DNA of 64,000 nt from assembly GCA_030035585.1 (NCBI GenBank), contig CM057460.1, positions 134,090,714 to 134,154,713 of the forward strand, in the 5' to 3' direction. The position numbers and the translations under genes are program-made. This stretch comes from Dugong dugon (taxonomy: Eukaryota; Chordata; Mammalia; Sirenia; Dugongidae). Below the pieces are notes generated by a model, which was not told where the DNA came from, made no database searches, and was given only the letters and a program-made list of their open reading frames with translations. Position 1 is the first letter of the stretch; the number at the start of each line of letters is the position of its first letter. Positions 26,627 to 38,004 of this stretch are shown piece by piece.

Positions 26627-26720
26627 AGGCACTCATTAACTTTCTCAACACATATTTCTTGAGCACCTATTAGGTGTCGTGTACTGGCTGGGCAATGGGG
26701 ACGTAGGTAGATGATTGCAG
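26627..26720 (-). repeat. L2 LINE 3' end fragment
   Basis: CAACACATATTTCTTGAGCA, then CCTATTAGGTGTCGTGTACTGG, then GCAATGGGGACGTAGG form the reverse complement of the L2 3' end. Confidence 0.65.
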
Positions 26721-26871
26721 CAAGGAAGGATATGAGATCATACAGACCGATGGCATGGGCTTGAGAGAAGCTGTATTTTCAAAGGAAGGTGAGAAAGTTC
26801 TAAAAAACAAACAGAAAGCAATAGGGAGACCAAATGGTCAAAAATTACTCTAAAGCAAAGATGATAATGTA

Positions 26872-27057
26872 AGGGGCAGGGAAACTAGAGTACTGGAAAT
26901 GGTATATCCAGAACGGAATGAATGAGAACGATGACACGTTATGAAAAATGTAACCAATATCACTGAATTATCTGTGTAGAAATTATTAAATGGGAACCTA
27001 ATTTGATGTGTAAACTTTCACTTTAAATGCAGTAAAATATTATTTTAAAGAACTAAA
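26872..27057 (+). mobile_element. L1 3' end fragment
   Basis: GACACGTTATGAAAAATGTAACC, then AATTATTAAATGGGAACC, then GTGTAAACTTTCACTTTAAATG, then GTAAAATATTATTT parallels the 3' end of the L1 at 48209-49932. Confidence 0.7.
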
Positions 27058-27579
27058 AAGCAATGGGGAAGAAAGAGGACTCTTACCCCACCCCCAGACA
27101 CTGTGCTGTGTGGGGTATGAGAGTCTGGACAGCGTGCTCAGGGGACAGCTGTGTTTTAGCTAGATTAAGAAGGATTATTCTGAACATTGATGGAAGACAT
27201 CAAGAGGACACAGGGGGAGTTTGCTGATGCCAGACCATGAGGCTATAAAGAAAGGGTTTTTGAGTAGAAAACAGAGCCAGCTTCATGAGTGCGTGACAAA
27301 TGCTTAGAAATCACATTTAGATATCCTGCATTTGGTTTAATGCTTTTCTATTGCCAGCTTCAAATTCTTAATAATTTTTGGACGAGGGGCCCCACATTTT
27401 CATTTTGCACCGAGTTCTGCAAATTATGTTGGCAGTCCCTATAAGGAGGTGAGTGATGTGGGGTCGTTTGGGGAAAGTAAGATTAGGGAATTTACAGACC
27501 TCTCTGTGGATGAGTCTTCATGATGCCCTAGGATGTTTGAATGGTGGTGGTTAAAGTAAACGGGTATACTGCCAAGAGA

Positions 27580-27789
27580 GATTAACCTGCAGTCGAGTTG
27601 ATTTCGACTCATAGTGACCCTATAGGACAGAGTAGAACTGCCCCGAAGAGTTTCCAAGGCTGTAAATCTTTATGGAAGTAGACTGTCACAACTTTCCTAT
27701 AGGGTTTCCAAGGAGCGGCTGGTGGATTTGAACTGCTGATGTTTTGGTTAGCAGCTGACCTCTTTAACCACTGTGCCACCAGGGCTCCA
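27580..27789 (-). mobile_element. AfroSINE, minus strand
   Basis: The reverse complement has head GGAGCCCTGGTGGCACAGTGG, box B-like sequence around 27730, a CCTATAGGGTCACTATGAG tail and CGACTGCAGGTTAAT. The body includes a duplicated GGAAAC/TTTCC stretch. It is a member of the class with the GTCCTATAGGG body. Confidence 0.88.
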
Positions 27790-28199
27790 TCAAGAGATTA
27801 GTGCTGGTGGTTTTTTTTTTTTTTTTTAAAGGGAATGATGGTTCGTCAATTCTAACTAAAGTCTCCTTCTAGAGATTAGTATCTTGGGCATTTTTTAAAG
27901 ATAAGGTGGGAGGTGTTGGGAGGAAGGGTGCCTGGAGAGAGGCAGTTTCCAGAGGAGTGCTTATTCTTCTGTGGGTCAGGAGTAGGGAGGTCTAACCCAA
28001 AGCACATGGGGCTCTGAGGCCTCACTTAGGCTTATGGATACTTGGTGCTCTGTCACTTCGTTTCTAGACTGTGGTATAAGGTGTTCTGGGGGGACTAAGG
28101 GGTTTGTGAGCATCCTTTAAGTCCCACTGTGTGCAACATTGTATCCAGAAGAGAGATGACCTTACCAGACATCATACAGCCAGTCAAACATTTGAATGT

Positions 28200-29005
28200 A
28201 GTAAAATACTTTAGTCTTTTTCTTTATGCTTTTTGAATATAATGTCTAGCTTAAAGAGCCTTCCCAATCCTCCAAGACTATACAAGCAATCTTAAATTTC
28301 TTCTAACAATTGTTGGTTTTTATATTTAGTCCTTAGTTCCATCTGAAATTTGATTATTATATGGTGCATAATAAGGATCTAGGTCCATGGGTGGTGCAAA
28401 CAGTTTGCTCTTGGCTACTAACTGAAAGTTTGGTGGTTTAAACTCATCCAGGGATGCCACAGAAGAAAGGCCTGGTGATCAGCTTCCCTAAAGATTACAG
28501 CCAACAAAACTGTATGGAGCAGTTCAACTCTCTAATACAGGGGGTGGCCCATGAGTCAAAACTGACTTGACAGCAATAGGTCTGGTTTTTGTTTTTTTAG
28601 AAGGGATTGAACTTTTTTCCTAAATGAAGTCAGTTTTTCCAGCACCATTTATTAGTCTATCCTACGTATAAAAGGGTCTAGTATTGGGTACTCCATTCTG
28701 TTCTACAGATCTATTTTACTCTCTGCAATATTATCACATTGTTTATAGGACTATATCTTTAGAAAGTATGGTGATACTGTGTGGCAAAGGCATCCAGCGA
28801 TGTTCTTCTTTTTAAAAAATTTTCTTGGCTTTTCGTACTCATTTCTTCTTCTACATGAATTCTAGAATCAAGCTTGTCAAAGAATACAAGTAATTCTACT
28901 AGGATATTAATTTGTCTAGAATTGATAAATTATTTTAGGAAGAATCAGCAGTTTTACAATATGGACGCTTTCCATTCAGGAACATAGTTGCAATTTATGT
29001 TTAAA
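28200..29005 (-). mobile_element. Old L1 LINE fragment, minus strand, interrupted by a SINE
   Basis: The + strand reads as antisense L1 ORF2 C-terminal region (TTTTTCCAGCACCATTTATTAG, then GGTACTCCATTCTGTTCTAC, then TTCTTCTACATGAATTCTAG). A SINE occupies 28385-28600. The reading frame is fully decayed. Confidence 0.72.
28385..28600 (+). mobile_element. AfroSINE, class with RTE 5'-like body
   Basis: GGGTGGTGCAAACAGTTTGC is followed by AAGAAAGGCCTGGTGATCAG, then the tail ATGAGTCAAAACTGACTTGAC and a T-rich end. It lies within the antisense L1. Confidence 0.8.
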
Positions 29006-29999
29006 ATGTAAGCTTTCAATCCTGAGTTCCATCCACCCACCCATCTTAACTTGCTTTGCCGATAACGTGATCTTTTTGCACATTTGCTGCTTTTGAGGAA
29101 CCCTTGCTAGCTCCCTGACCACAGCCATGTGAATGTTTCAGGTAACTGAGGGGCAGTGAATGCATGCAGAATGATAGCGTGAGGACAGAAAAGACTTCAC
29201 TTTCAGAAATTTTCTAACTTCTAGGAGCTTCTATTCATTTCCTAAATGTATGTTGCTAAATTGAATTGTTTCTTTTCTCGAGGGCTCTAGATAGGATTTG
29301 GATAGTTTTGCTTTAGACCCTGAAGATGTCCATATCAATATCTCCTCTGTAATTGGAGAGCTAAAATATAAAGCCATATGAAATTAAATGCCAAGCATCA
29401 TTGCAAATCAATATACCATTGGAAAAGCACTCCACATAGCTCACTGTATTTTTCAGGAAAGTAAAACCTTCAGCAATACCCATCATGTAAAAAAATAAAA
29501 GAAAAAGGAAATAATCTCTATTCAGCCAATTCATTATTCTCCTGTCCAAGGCTAATCAAGGCATATGATTAATAATATTCCCTTAAAATTGCATCCTGGG
29601 AAGTGTTTTCACTTAGGTTTAATGAAAAACACACTTGGAAGCAACTGAGTGATGTGGAGAAGTGGTTAGTTATTATCCTTGTTTATGAATTAGCATGAGT
29701 TTAAAGAGTAGTTGATGCTGAAGGCTGAAGTTTTTATTTCTTTTTCATCATTTTTGTTCCATCCAAACTGAAACCAAAAAATTGACAAATGTCTGGGGGT
29801 ATTTAGCATAAAAAAGAACCCAGAGGCCAGAGATTTGGAATCAGAGATGGTAGACTGGATCATCTGATGAAACCCTGGAGCCCAGCAGGTGGCAATAGAG
29901 GCTCTTCTCTTCCCTTCATGTCCAGGCATTGCAAGTCATTTGCCTTCTTAACTCCTCATTAAGGCAAACATCATTTCAATTATCTGTGGTCTCCTTAAT
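29006..29999. other. Stretch without recognised feature
   Basis: AT-rich, with no exon or repeat that I can support. Confidence 0.4.
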
Positions 30000-30207
30000 G
30001 GAACCCTGGCAGTGCAGTGGTTAAAGCTTTCGACTGCTAACCAAAAGACTGGCAATGTGAACCCACCAGCTGCTCCGAAGGAGAAAGATGTGGCAATCTG
30101 CTTCCATAAAGATTTATAGCCTTGGACACCCTATGGGGCAGTGCTACTCTGTCCTATAGGGTCACTATGAGTTGGAAGCGACTCAACGGCAGTGGTTTGG
30201 TTTGTTG
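30000..30207 (+). mobile_element. AfroSINE, long form
   Basis: The head GGAACCCTGGCAGTGCAGTGG is followed by CTAACCAAAAGACTGGCAATG, then GAGAAAGATGTGGCAATCTG, TATAGCCTTGGACACCCTAT, TGTCCTATAGGGTCACTATG and CAGTGGTTTGGTTTG. This long form retains the AAAGATGTGGCAATCTGCTT segment that shorter copies lack. Confidence 0.92.
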
Positions 30208-30789
30208 GCTTTATGGTCCCTTTGTTCTCAAGGAACTAAGAGTAGAAGGAGTCAGGGTGAAGTAGGAGGAATGAAAGCGTGTACACAAAATCTGAGCCCT
30301 TGAGAAGGACTTTGCTTTCCCATCTATGAAGACTTCTGTTCATAAAGAACACAAATGCTTTGATAACATCTATATATGTTACCAATGGAAAAAAATTTGT
30401 TTTTCAGTTGGGGAGGGATAATAAAATTTTAATTACCTATAGCTTTCAGCTTAATAGAAAAGTTCTTAGCAGACCGTTTTGTATGGCTTATTATTTCAAA
30501 GGGAACTCACTGAAATCCTTGAACTATTCATGACTGTTATAAAAAGCAAAAATGTAAAAACTCCCAGGTTTTTTCATGCAGAGCACTGAGAGAGTTGAGA
30601 TGTTACTCACAAGGAGGATTTGGAAAAGGAAAGCGTCTACACTAGGAGACAGTAGTATTTTCAGAGCACACCAAAGTAAAAGAAGAGATTGATTTATAGA
30701 ATGTTTCCAAAGATCCATCCTGAAAGGAGACAGGCATTTCTTTTAGGGTTGTTATTTCGTTTCATTTTTAAAACATAGTTGGTAAAAAC

Positions 30790-31007
30790 AGCTTAGAGTC
30801 TGGAGCTCAGAGCTTGAGTTCAAATTCCATGTCCATCAATTACTACCAATGGGATCTTGAGTAAATTACTTATCCTTTTTGTGCCTCCATTTTTTGTTTG
30901 TTTTGTCTTAAAATGGGATTAGTATTAGTATTTACCTGATAGGGCTGCTGTGAGAAAAAAAATGTAAGGCACCTAGAAGCACTCAACAAAATATTAGCTA
31001 TTATGGC
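30790..31007 (+). repeat. MIR SINE
   Basis: GAGTCTGGAGCTCAGAGCTTG, then GTTCAAATTCCATG, then GGGATCTTGAGTAAATTACTT, then GTGCCTCCATTTTT, then AAAATGGGATTAGTATTAG, then GGGCTGCTGTGAG follow the MIR order. Confidence 0.8.
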
Positions 31008-31356
31008 AGAGACAATTAGTGCTCAGTGATTATCTACTTGTTCCTTTACATTTCTCAGCCTCCTTGCAGTTAGTTTGAAGTTAGGCACCTAATTCTGACC
31101 AATGAACAGGAGCGGAAGGGCTGAGGCAGTTAACACTCACTGTATCTCTTTCCCTGATGAAGAGGACTTGGAGGCCAAGTGTTACAGAAAGTGTAGCTGC
31201 AAGATGGAAGAGAGCAACCCAATCCGCATCAGGGTGAGAAACAACTTTTGTTGTGTTAGTCACCGAGATTTCAGGGTTAGTTTATTACCACAACACAGCT
31301 TCACTGTGTAATGGAAGACGTAAGATTTGACTATTAGTGTTTCTTTATAAGTATTG

Positions 31357-31510
31357 GAGTCCTGGTGGTGCAGTGGTTAAGAGCCCAGCTACTAAGCAAA
31401 AGGTTGGCAGTTCGAATCCACCAGCTTCTCCTTGGAAACTTTATGGGACAGTTCTACTTTGTCCTATAGGGTTGCTATGAGTTGGAATCGACTCAAAGGC
31501 TATGGGTTTG
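31357..31510 (+). mobile_element. AfroSINE, short form, with target duplication
   Basis: The head GAGTCCTGGTGGTGCAGTGG, box B GGCAGTTCGAATCC, body GGAAACTTTATGGGACAG and tail TTGGAATCGACTCAAAGGC are all readable. TAAGTATTG occurs at both ends (31348-31356 and 31511-31519), a 9-bp target duplication. Confidence 0.94.
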
Positions 31511-31575
31511 TAAGTATTGTTATTTCTATAATGGCTAATAAAATGTCAAGGTAAAATGAGTATTAGACTGACTTC

Positions 31576-31690
31576 TAGTTCTTCATAATCAGAATGTAAC
31601 CTCCTCGAGAGTAAGGACTTTATATCCTATTTACCACTGAAATTTCAGGACCTAGAATAGTGGTTGGCATATCATAAGTGCTAAATCCCT
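31576..31690 (+). repeat. L2 LINE 3' end fragment
   Basis: GTAACCTCCTCGAGAGTAAGG, then CACTGAAATTTCAGGACCTAG, then GTGGTTGGCATATCATAAGTG is the L2 3' end in sense. Confidence 0.72.
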
Positions 31691-33688
31691 ATTTTTTGTG
31701 AAGGCTCTGAGCATTTTCAATATACACAGCACTCTGCATACATTGTAGAATATTCAAGAAACTGAAACCAAGGTCTCTGCCCTCAAGGAGTACATAACCA
31801 ATGGAGAAGACAAACAAACCTGTCTCTTCCCTTCCCTACTCCCCACAAACCAATCACATTGTTGCTTCAGCTATAAGGTACTGTGTTTAAATACTGATTA
31901 ACATCACAGACTGAAGGAGGTCAGATGACAGAGTGCTCAGAAAGGGCTGCAAATAACCGGGGCACAAAGGGGATAATATTTCAATAGGTGAGAGACAGAC
32001 AGACAGACTGACCCAGGTTAGGAAATAGCTGGAGTAAAGACCAAGGTTTTAGATATGAGACTGCAAATATTAATGAGACAAGTCCAGATGGAAAGAAAAA
32101 TGCATGTGTAGAAAAGAAAAAAAAAGGATTATATGGTGAATTACATGGTATGATGCCCAGATCCCAGCCTCAGCACTAAAGCACTCATTCCCCCAGCTGC
32201 TGGAGTGTTTACACCTGAAGACTCTCAGATCAGACCCCTCCACCCACCGAAAATTGCTCTCATCTGAAAAGACTCACCCAGCCCAAGGTCTTTTCCCCCT
32301 CCCAGGGGCAACCCACATCTAGTGATTGACTGATTTGAAGGTATAAAGGCCAGGCACCCTGGTCTTAATGGAAGGATAGCTCTGCAAGGCCATTCCAGCT
32401 CCAGAGCTCCCCATGGGATTGTCAGCAGCTTTGGTTGTGACTGTATCACAGCCTAATGTCCCTCTGCCCAATCCTACTTCTGTCACTCCCCACAAGTGCC
32501 AATCCCCAAAGCAGACCCCAATATGCCTGTGTGCAAACCTCCACCCCCAAATCTGCTCTGCGACAGATAATAAGGATGCTGAGAAAATCTTATGAAGGAT
32601 CACAAAAGCCAAGACGAGCTTAAACCTGTTGGAGAAGGAAAAAAGTGGGGGTATTTAAAGACTTCTGAGGAGGGAAATAACAGGCTAGGAAGGGTTTGGC
32701 CTGGTAAAGAAAAGGAGGATAGATGGAAGCAAAGATCCTATATCTGGAGAGCCAGAAGTTGACTTCAAAAATTCTGCTAGACTGTCTATGGAGCTCTTCG
32801 GTGGAGTTCCACTGTCTAGACCCCAGAAGGTTTGTCTGGAAACTGCCTACTATTTAGAAACCCACTTAGGACTCTGAGCTACAAGTCTAATGAGTAAAAG
32901 GGAGTGAAATTCCTTCCCTGACTCCACTTCAAGTAGGATCATTTGAATTGAGATGAGTCTGTGGAGTAGCGAGAGGGAAGGAGTAAATTCTAGGTTTCTT
33001 GAAGAAAAATCTCAGCACTTTGTGACCTTTCACAATGTAGAATTGGGATTATGAGGGAAGAAGCAACTGAAAAGTAGACCGCATCCTTATATGACCATAT
33101 CTGCCACATTCTTACCAGTCAGATCTTAGTGCTCAGTGGTAGCATTGGTCACAGAATTAAAAGTCAGCTGGCAGAAGTATTCCGTCAGGAGAGAGACAAA
33201 GAGAGAGAGAGAGTAACAGTAGCTAAGTAATGATGAGAAACTACTGAAATTATTGATAATGAATATCACTGATTGTTTGAAGTGGTAACTTTTCCACACA
33301 CAGCATACATAATATTTAGGATCTTTTTTCTAGACTAATAAGAAGACAGTGTCTCTCTTCCCAATCTTCTTTTGCTTTTTGCTTTTATAAGGATACTAGA
33401 AATACCAAGACATTGCATCTTAGATATTGATAACATATAACCAAAACTACATGCAAATCTAATAAATGCTGTCAATGGGAGTCTTGGAAAACTAACACTT
33501 TGGCAGGAGCAGTTCTAAAAGTGTTGATTGAATATTTAAATTAAAACTTTGAGGAAAAGGTGAGTCTTCCAAAATGTTTTTATAATGGGGCCATTAGCTC
33601 AGGTGAACTTAGCATGCTATACTGGTGATCTCAGACTGATAGAGAAGATGTCATAGGATGTAAATATGGGAATTTATGTATTTAAAGG
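31691..33688. other. Stretch without gene
   Basis: No exon is supported. Short simple repeats occur at about 31991-32010 (GACA)n and 33191-33213 (GA)n. The rest looks single copy. Confidence 0.4.
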
Positions 33689-34163
33689 TGTCATGGTTTG
33701 AATTATGTGCCCCCCAAAATGTGTCTATCAATTTGGCTAGGCCATGATTCCTGGTACTGTGTGATTTTCCTGTATATTGTAAACCTGCCTCTATGATGTT
33801 AATGTGGGATGGGTGGCAGTTGTGTTAGTAAGGCAGGACCTGATCTACAAGACTGGATTGTGTTCTGAGGCAATCTCTGAGATATGAAAGACAGAACTGA
33901 GCAATGAGACATTGGGACCTCATACCATCAAGAAAGCAGTGCCGGGAGCAGAGTGCGTCCTTTGGACCGGGGTCCCTGCGTCGAGAAGCTCCTAGTCTGG
34001 GGGAACACTGACGAGAAGACTGAGAGAGAGAAAGCCTTCCCCTGGAGCTGACACCTTGAATTTGGACTTTTAGCCTACTTTGATTATGAGGAAATAAACT
34101 TCTCTTCATTAAAACCATCCACTTGTGGTATTTCTGTTTTAGCAGGACTAGATAGCTAAGACA
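33689..34163 (+). mobile_element. MLT1-like solo LTR, full length
   Basis: It starts TGTCATGGTTTGAATTATG, contains TTTGGCTAGGCCATGATTCC, CTATGATGTTAATG and GCAGTGCCGGGAGCAGAGTG, and ends CTAGATAGCTAAGACA. The possible polyadenylation signal AATAAA is at 34093-34098. Flanks AAAGG and AAAAG match at 4 of 5 bases. No retroviral internal sequence is attached. Confidence 0.88.
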
Positions 34164-34257
34164 AAAAGAAATAACAAAGGTGGGACATCCTAGGCAGAAT
34201 GTGTGCAATGAATGGTTTTGACACTAATGAGCTCACTAGGATGGGAGTTATCATCTA

Positions 34258-34320
34258 AGCTCATTCAACAAATCTTTCTTGAGACTCTGCCTTGTGCCAA
34301 GCTTCGAAAGGGGGTGATTT
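34258..34320 (-). repeat. L2 LINE 3' end fragment
   Basis: CTCATTCAACAAATCTTTCTTGAGACTCTG then CTTGTGCCAAGC is the reverse complement of the L2 tail. Confidence 0.55.
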
Positions 34321-34564
34321 TGGCAAATTCATGAAGAATTATAACTGGTAAAGCTTTCTGAATTCAGAAGGAGGAGGGAAAGGGTAGAAGAAACAAAGGG
34401 GGAAAAGAACTAAAACCTGTAACTGTCCAAATCAGAAGAACGGAGTCTGGACCAAGGGGCTACTGTGAGAAAAGTTTGCTCAGTGAAATTCTCTGGTGTG
34501 TTCCAGAAGACCTCAGTGAAATCAAGAGATCACATGACTTCTGGGGGCAGAGGCATAATATAGC

Positions 34565-34795
34565 ATTATGGAGTGATTGGAAGAGTCTGTCCTGGAGTCA
34601 GGCTACCTGAGTTAACATCCCACATTTATCACTACAACTATGGGACTTTGGCTAGGTTTTCTATCCCTCAGTTTTTGCATCTGTACAATGAGGTTAGTAC
34701 CAGTACCTCATGGGATTGATGCTAGAAATTAATAAAAGAATTCACTGGGCTCAGCACAATGCCTACCACTTTATAAGAGTCCTTGAATAGATTTA
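34565..34795 (+). repeat. MIR SINE
   Basis: CTGGAGTCAGGCTACCTGAG, then ACTATGGGACTTTGGCTAGG, then CCCTCAGTTTTTGCATCTG, then ACCTCATGGGATTGATG, then CAGCACAATGCC matches MIR order. Confidence 0.82.
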
Positions 34796-35379
34796 CATGT
34801 GCTATGTGATGGTGGATATACTGAGGAGAGGAATATCATTGGAGAAATGAAAGGGGCAACTGTTCTTGGGATATAATCATTGAAATCCCCCAGCCTAAGC
34901 TCCCTTAGGTAACAGGAATGGTAAAATCACCCATCACAAGCAGCATGAAGAACAAAGCAGGGATACAATCTCTTTGGGGTCATTCATCTCATTGCAGACA
35001 TCCACAGAGACAAGCAATTTCTTTTCTCTTACGTTTATAGCTTATAGAGTGTCTTAGCTTGATAGACTACAGGTACCTTCTGGTCAGACTTAAGCAATTT
35101 TCTCAATTTTTACTTAATAAGAATAATTCACTCTAAGTGCCAAGTCTGCATAAATAGTTCTTGACAGATGAAACAGTTTATAAATCCTGAGGAGCTTTTT
35201 ATTGTTCCTTGAAAAACCTTTACACTTACTATCTGTAGGCCCTAAGGGCCTGTTGTATGGGAAGGGCCCTCACTCTAAAGAACAAAAAATAGGTAATTTA
35301 AAAACAACAACAACAACAACAGATATCGTGGTCCTGGAAGACTGAGTCTTCCTCCAACTCGAAATCTTCAAATTTCTGT
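34796..35379. other. Stretch without gene
   Basis: Nothing coding is recognised. A short (CAA)n run lies at 35305-35322. Confidence 0.4.
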
Positions 35380-35487
35380 TCAGTTTTTTTTTTTTTTTTA
35401 ATTGTACTTCAGGTGAAGGCTTACAGAACAAATAGTTTCTCATGAAACAGTAGTACACATATTGTTTTATGACATTGGATAATCCTG
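35380..35487 (-). mobile_element. L1 3' terminal module, minus strand
   Basis: A T-run (35385-35399) is followed by ACTTCAGGTGAAGGCTTACAG, then AGTTTCTCATGAAACAG, then TTATGACATTGG. This equals only the last ~100 bases of the L1 3' UTR seen at 22980-23095, so it is a very short 5'-truncated insertion. Confidence 0.8.
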
Positions 35488-37729
35488 TTCAGTTTTAGTA
35501 TATAAGGCATTGGCAAGAACAGAAATAAGCCATATTCATGGGATTTCACTGCCAACACTGCTGGGTCCTTGCATGACAGATGACAAATGGCTTTTCTTCT
35601 TTTTCTTTCACCCTTGCCCTGACACTTCTGAACTCTTGCTCTTATGTCTTCTCTGGCCTTTGAGGATAACAAAACAGTTGCGTGTTAAGCAGAGTTAGTC
35701 CTTGAAATAGTTATTTTGGCTTTCATAAGCTCAAGGTAGGAATAAATGAAAATAAAGAGAAATGATTTAGCTTGTTCCAAATTATAATACATTCTGATAA
35801 GATAGGGGAATCACATTTTCAGGGCATTTCTCATCCCTGTTTTCAACATCAAGCTTTAAATCTCACCACATACATCAAGACGAGTTGATACAAGGGATAT
35901 TCAACCACTGCCCTCTCTTTCTTAGCTGGACACTTGGCTTTCTAGCTTTTTACATGTCTTATTCATTTCTCCTGACATTAGCATGTGTATGAGACAAGTA
36001 GAACATTGGAGGATATATTTGTATATAACTTTGTTCCCATCTTTGTATATCAATTAATAAAGCCTCTTAAAAAGAAACCTTTCAGAGACATAGTATTGGG
36101 AGACAATTTCCCCTGAATCTGTCATGTTTTTGCACATCTTGCAAAAGAGCTACTGGTTCTCCTTTTTTCTGGGTCATCTTTTCAAGGATGTTTGTATAAT
36201 GAACAGCCTTAGAAGATGGAGACAGTGTCTCCCTCTAGAGCAAAGGGCAGGCATGCTTACTGCCCATTATAAAAGATTCAGGTTCCCTAAGCTCAGGGTT
36301 CTTCTCCTGTAACATAACCTACTGTATGTGCAGGTGTCATCTGGCTCTCTTTACATTGCTCTGTGGGAATTGGGGCTCAGGGACCAGCATAGAAATGCTG
36401 CTGCTACTGTTGCTGTGAGTAACAAACTGTTCTTCATCTCTGATCAAGTTATCTTGTGCCTTCTGCCCACAGCCGTGAAACTAACCATCAAGCTAACTAG
36501 TTTGCATGTAAGCAGGTTAAAATGTCAGTACTCAACATGTAGTTCCAAATTTAAAATGATCCCAGGAAATTTATTAGTGTGAAAAATCCCTGACAAACAT
36601 TCTTAACGTTTTGACCACCGTAGCGCAATACCAAACTGCTCAGCATGTCCCACTGCTCTCCAAGATTCTCAAACTCATCCTGATATGCGCGTGTGTGTGA
36701 CAGCAGCTACGCTCAACCATCATTCTTCTTGAATTCTTATTTCTGGAAACTTCTTAAAAGTGGGTGAGAAAACATTCAACTCTCCAGATCACTTTTAAAA
36801 TGTTATCAGATATCTGATCCATTCACTAAGGATTAATCCTCTGAAAATAGCAAAGACAATTTGTGTTGAGCAAAAATACAGAAAATGTCTCTCCTTCTAT
36901 TGTGCATGCTGACCCAGTAGGACCTGAAATGAGTATGTCATTCTGACTCATTCATTTATTCAAATCAACTTATACATTAATTAAAAAAAATTTTCACAGA
37001 GGTGAATAAGATAGGCACATTTCCGGACATTATGGAAATTATAAACTAATGGGAAAGAAAACACTAAAAATAATTACATAAAAATGATTTAATAAGTCAT
37101 AAAAACTATGAAGAAAATGAGTACTATGAAGCATGATATGAGAGAATGTAATGTGGCGACTTTTTTATTCTCTCAAAATTTAGACGTTTTATACATTAGC
37201 AAGTAACTACACTATAAAACTTTTGAAAAATTGAGATTGATTTTCCCTTCTTTTTCTTTTTCTTTTTTTTTTTTTTTTTTTGTGGCTTGGATCTAGCAGG
37301 ACCATAGACATTGACAATCTACGAGAAGGTGAAGCTTATTGGCCATTATGTAGGAATCAGAAGCTGAAGGAAGTTGAAGAAAAAAAAAAGAGGCACACTT
37401 TACTTCTCAAAACATTAACGTAGACCTAAGATCTGAAAAAATTATCTCAACTTCCCAGCAAATTTCTAGGTACATTTAGGTGATTACAGCCTACAGTAGT
37501 AAGCATCTAATCTGTTAAGCATGAAAATAAGTCCAGTTGAAATAATGAAGGGGAAAAACACTTCAAAATACTGGTTAGTTACAAATAGTCTAGCTAAAAA
37601 TGTCAGAAAAGCAGAAGCTTATGAAATTTTCCAAGTAACTCTCAGTCTCATTCAGTTCACAGGTTTTATTTGTGCAGCAATATTGCAGGACAGGATCAGC
37701 TAGCATTCCGGACCTGCAGGGAATAATCA
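35488..37729. other. Stretch without gene
   Basis: No exon is supported. A poly-T run at 37253-37281 is followed directly by GTGGCTTGGATC. The sequence around 36940-37060 may be a weathered L2 tail in antisense. The rest looks single copy. Confidence 0.4.
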
Positions 37730-37943
37730 GGAGCTCTGATGGCTCAGTGGTTAAGTGTCTGGCTGCTAACCAAAAGGTTGGTGGTTTGAACCTACCAGCC
37801 ACTCCAGGGGAGAAAGATGTGACAGTCTGCTTCTGTCAAGATTTACAGCCTTGGAAACCCTATGGGACAGTTCTGCTGTGTCCTATAAGGTCGCTGTGAG
37901 TCAGAAACAACTCGACAGCAACAGGTTTGGTTTGGTTTGTGTT
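37730..37943 (+). mobile_element. AfroSINE, long form, with target duplication
   Basis: The head GGAGCTCTGATGGCTCAGTGG, box B GGTGGTTTGAACC, the AAAGATGTGACAGTCTGCTT segment and tail CAACTCGACAGCAACAGG are present. AGGGAATAATC (37718-37728) and AGGGAATAGTC (37944-37954) flank it. Confidence 0.93.
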
Positions 37944-37968
37944 AGGGAATAGTCTGTGTGTCCTCTCT

Positions 37969-38004
37969 CTGTCTCTCTCTCTGCTTCTGTCTCTTTCTCT
38001 CCTT
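37969..38004. repeat. (TC)n-rich simple repeat
   Basis: Alternating CTCTCT and CTGTCT units follow the SINE. Confidence 0.8.

Noticed and set aside
30000..30075. tRNA gene in the head of an AfroSINE
   Set aside because: Box A-like and box B-like motifs are present, but the sequence continues into the SINE body, recurs many times and lacks a clean cloverleaf.
33689..34163. Complete endogenous retrovirus
   Set aside because: Only a solo LTR is present. No gag, pol or env-like frame exists next to this or the other LTRs in the window.
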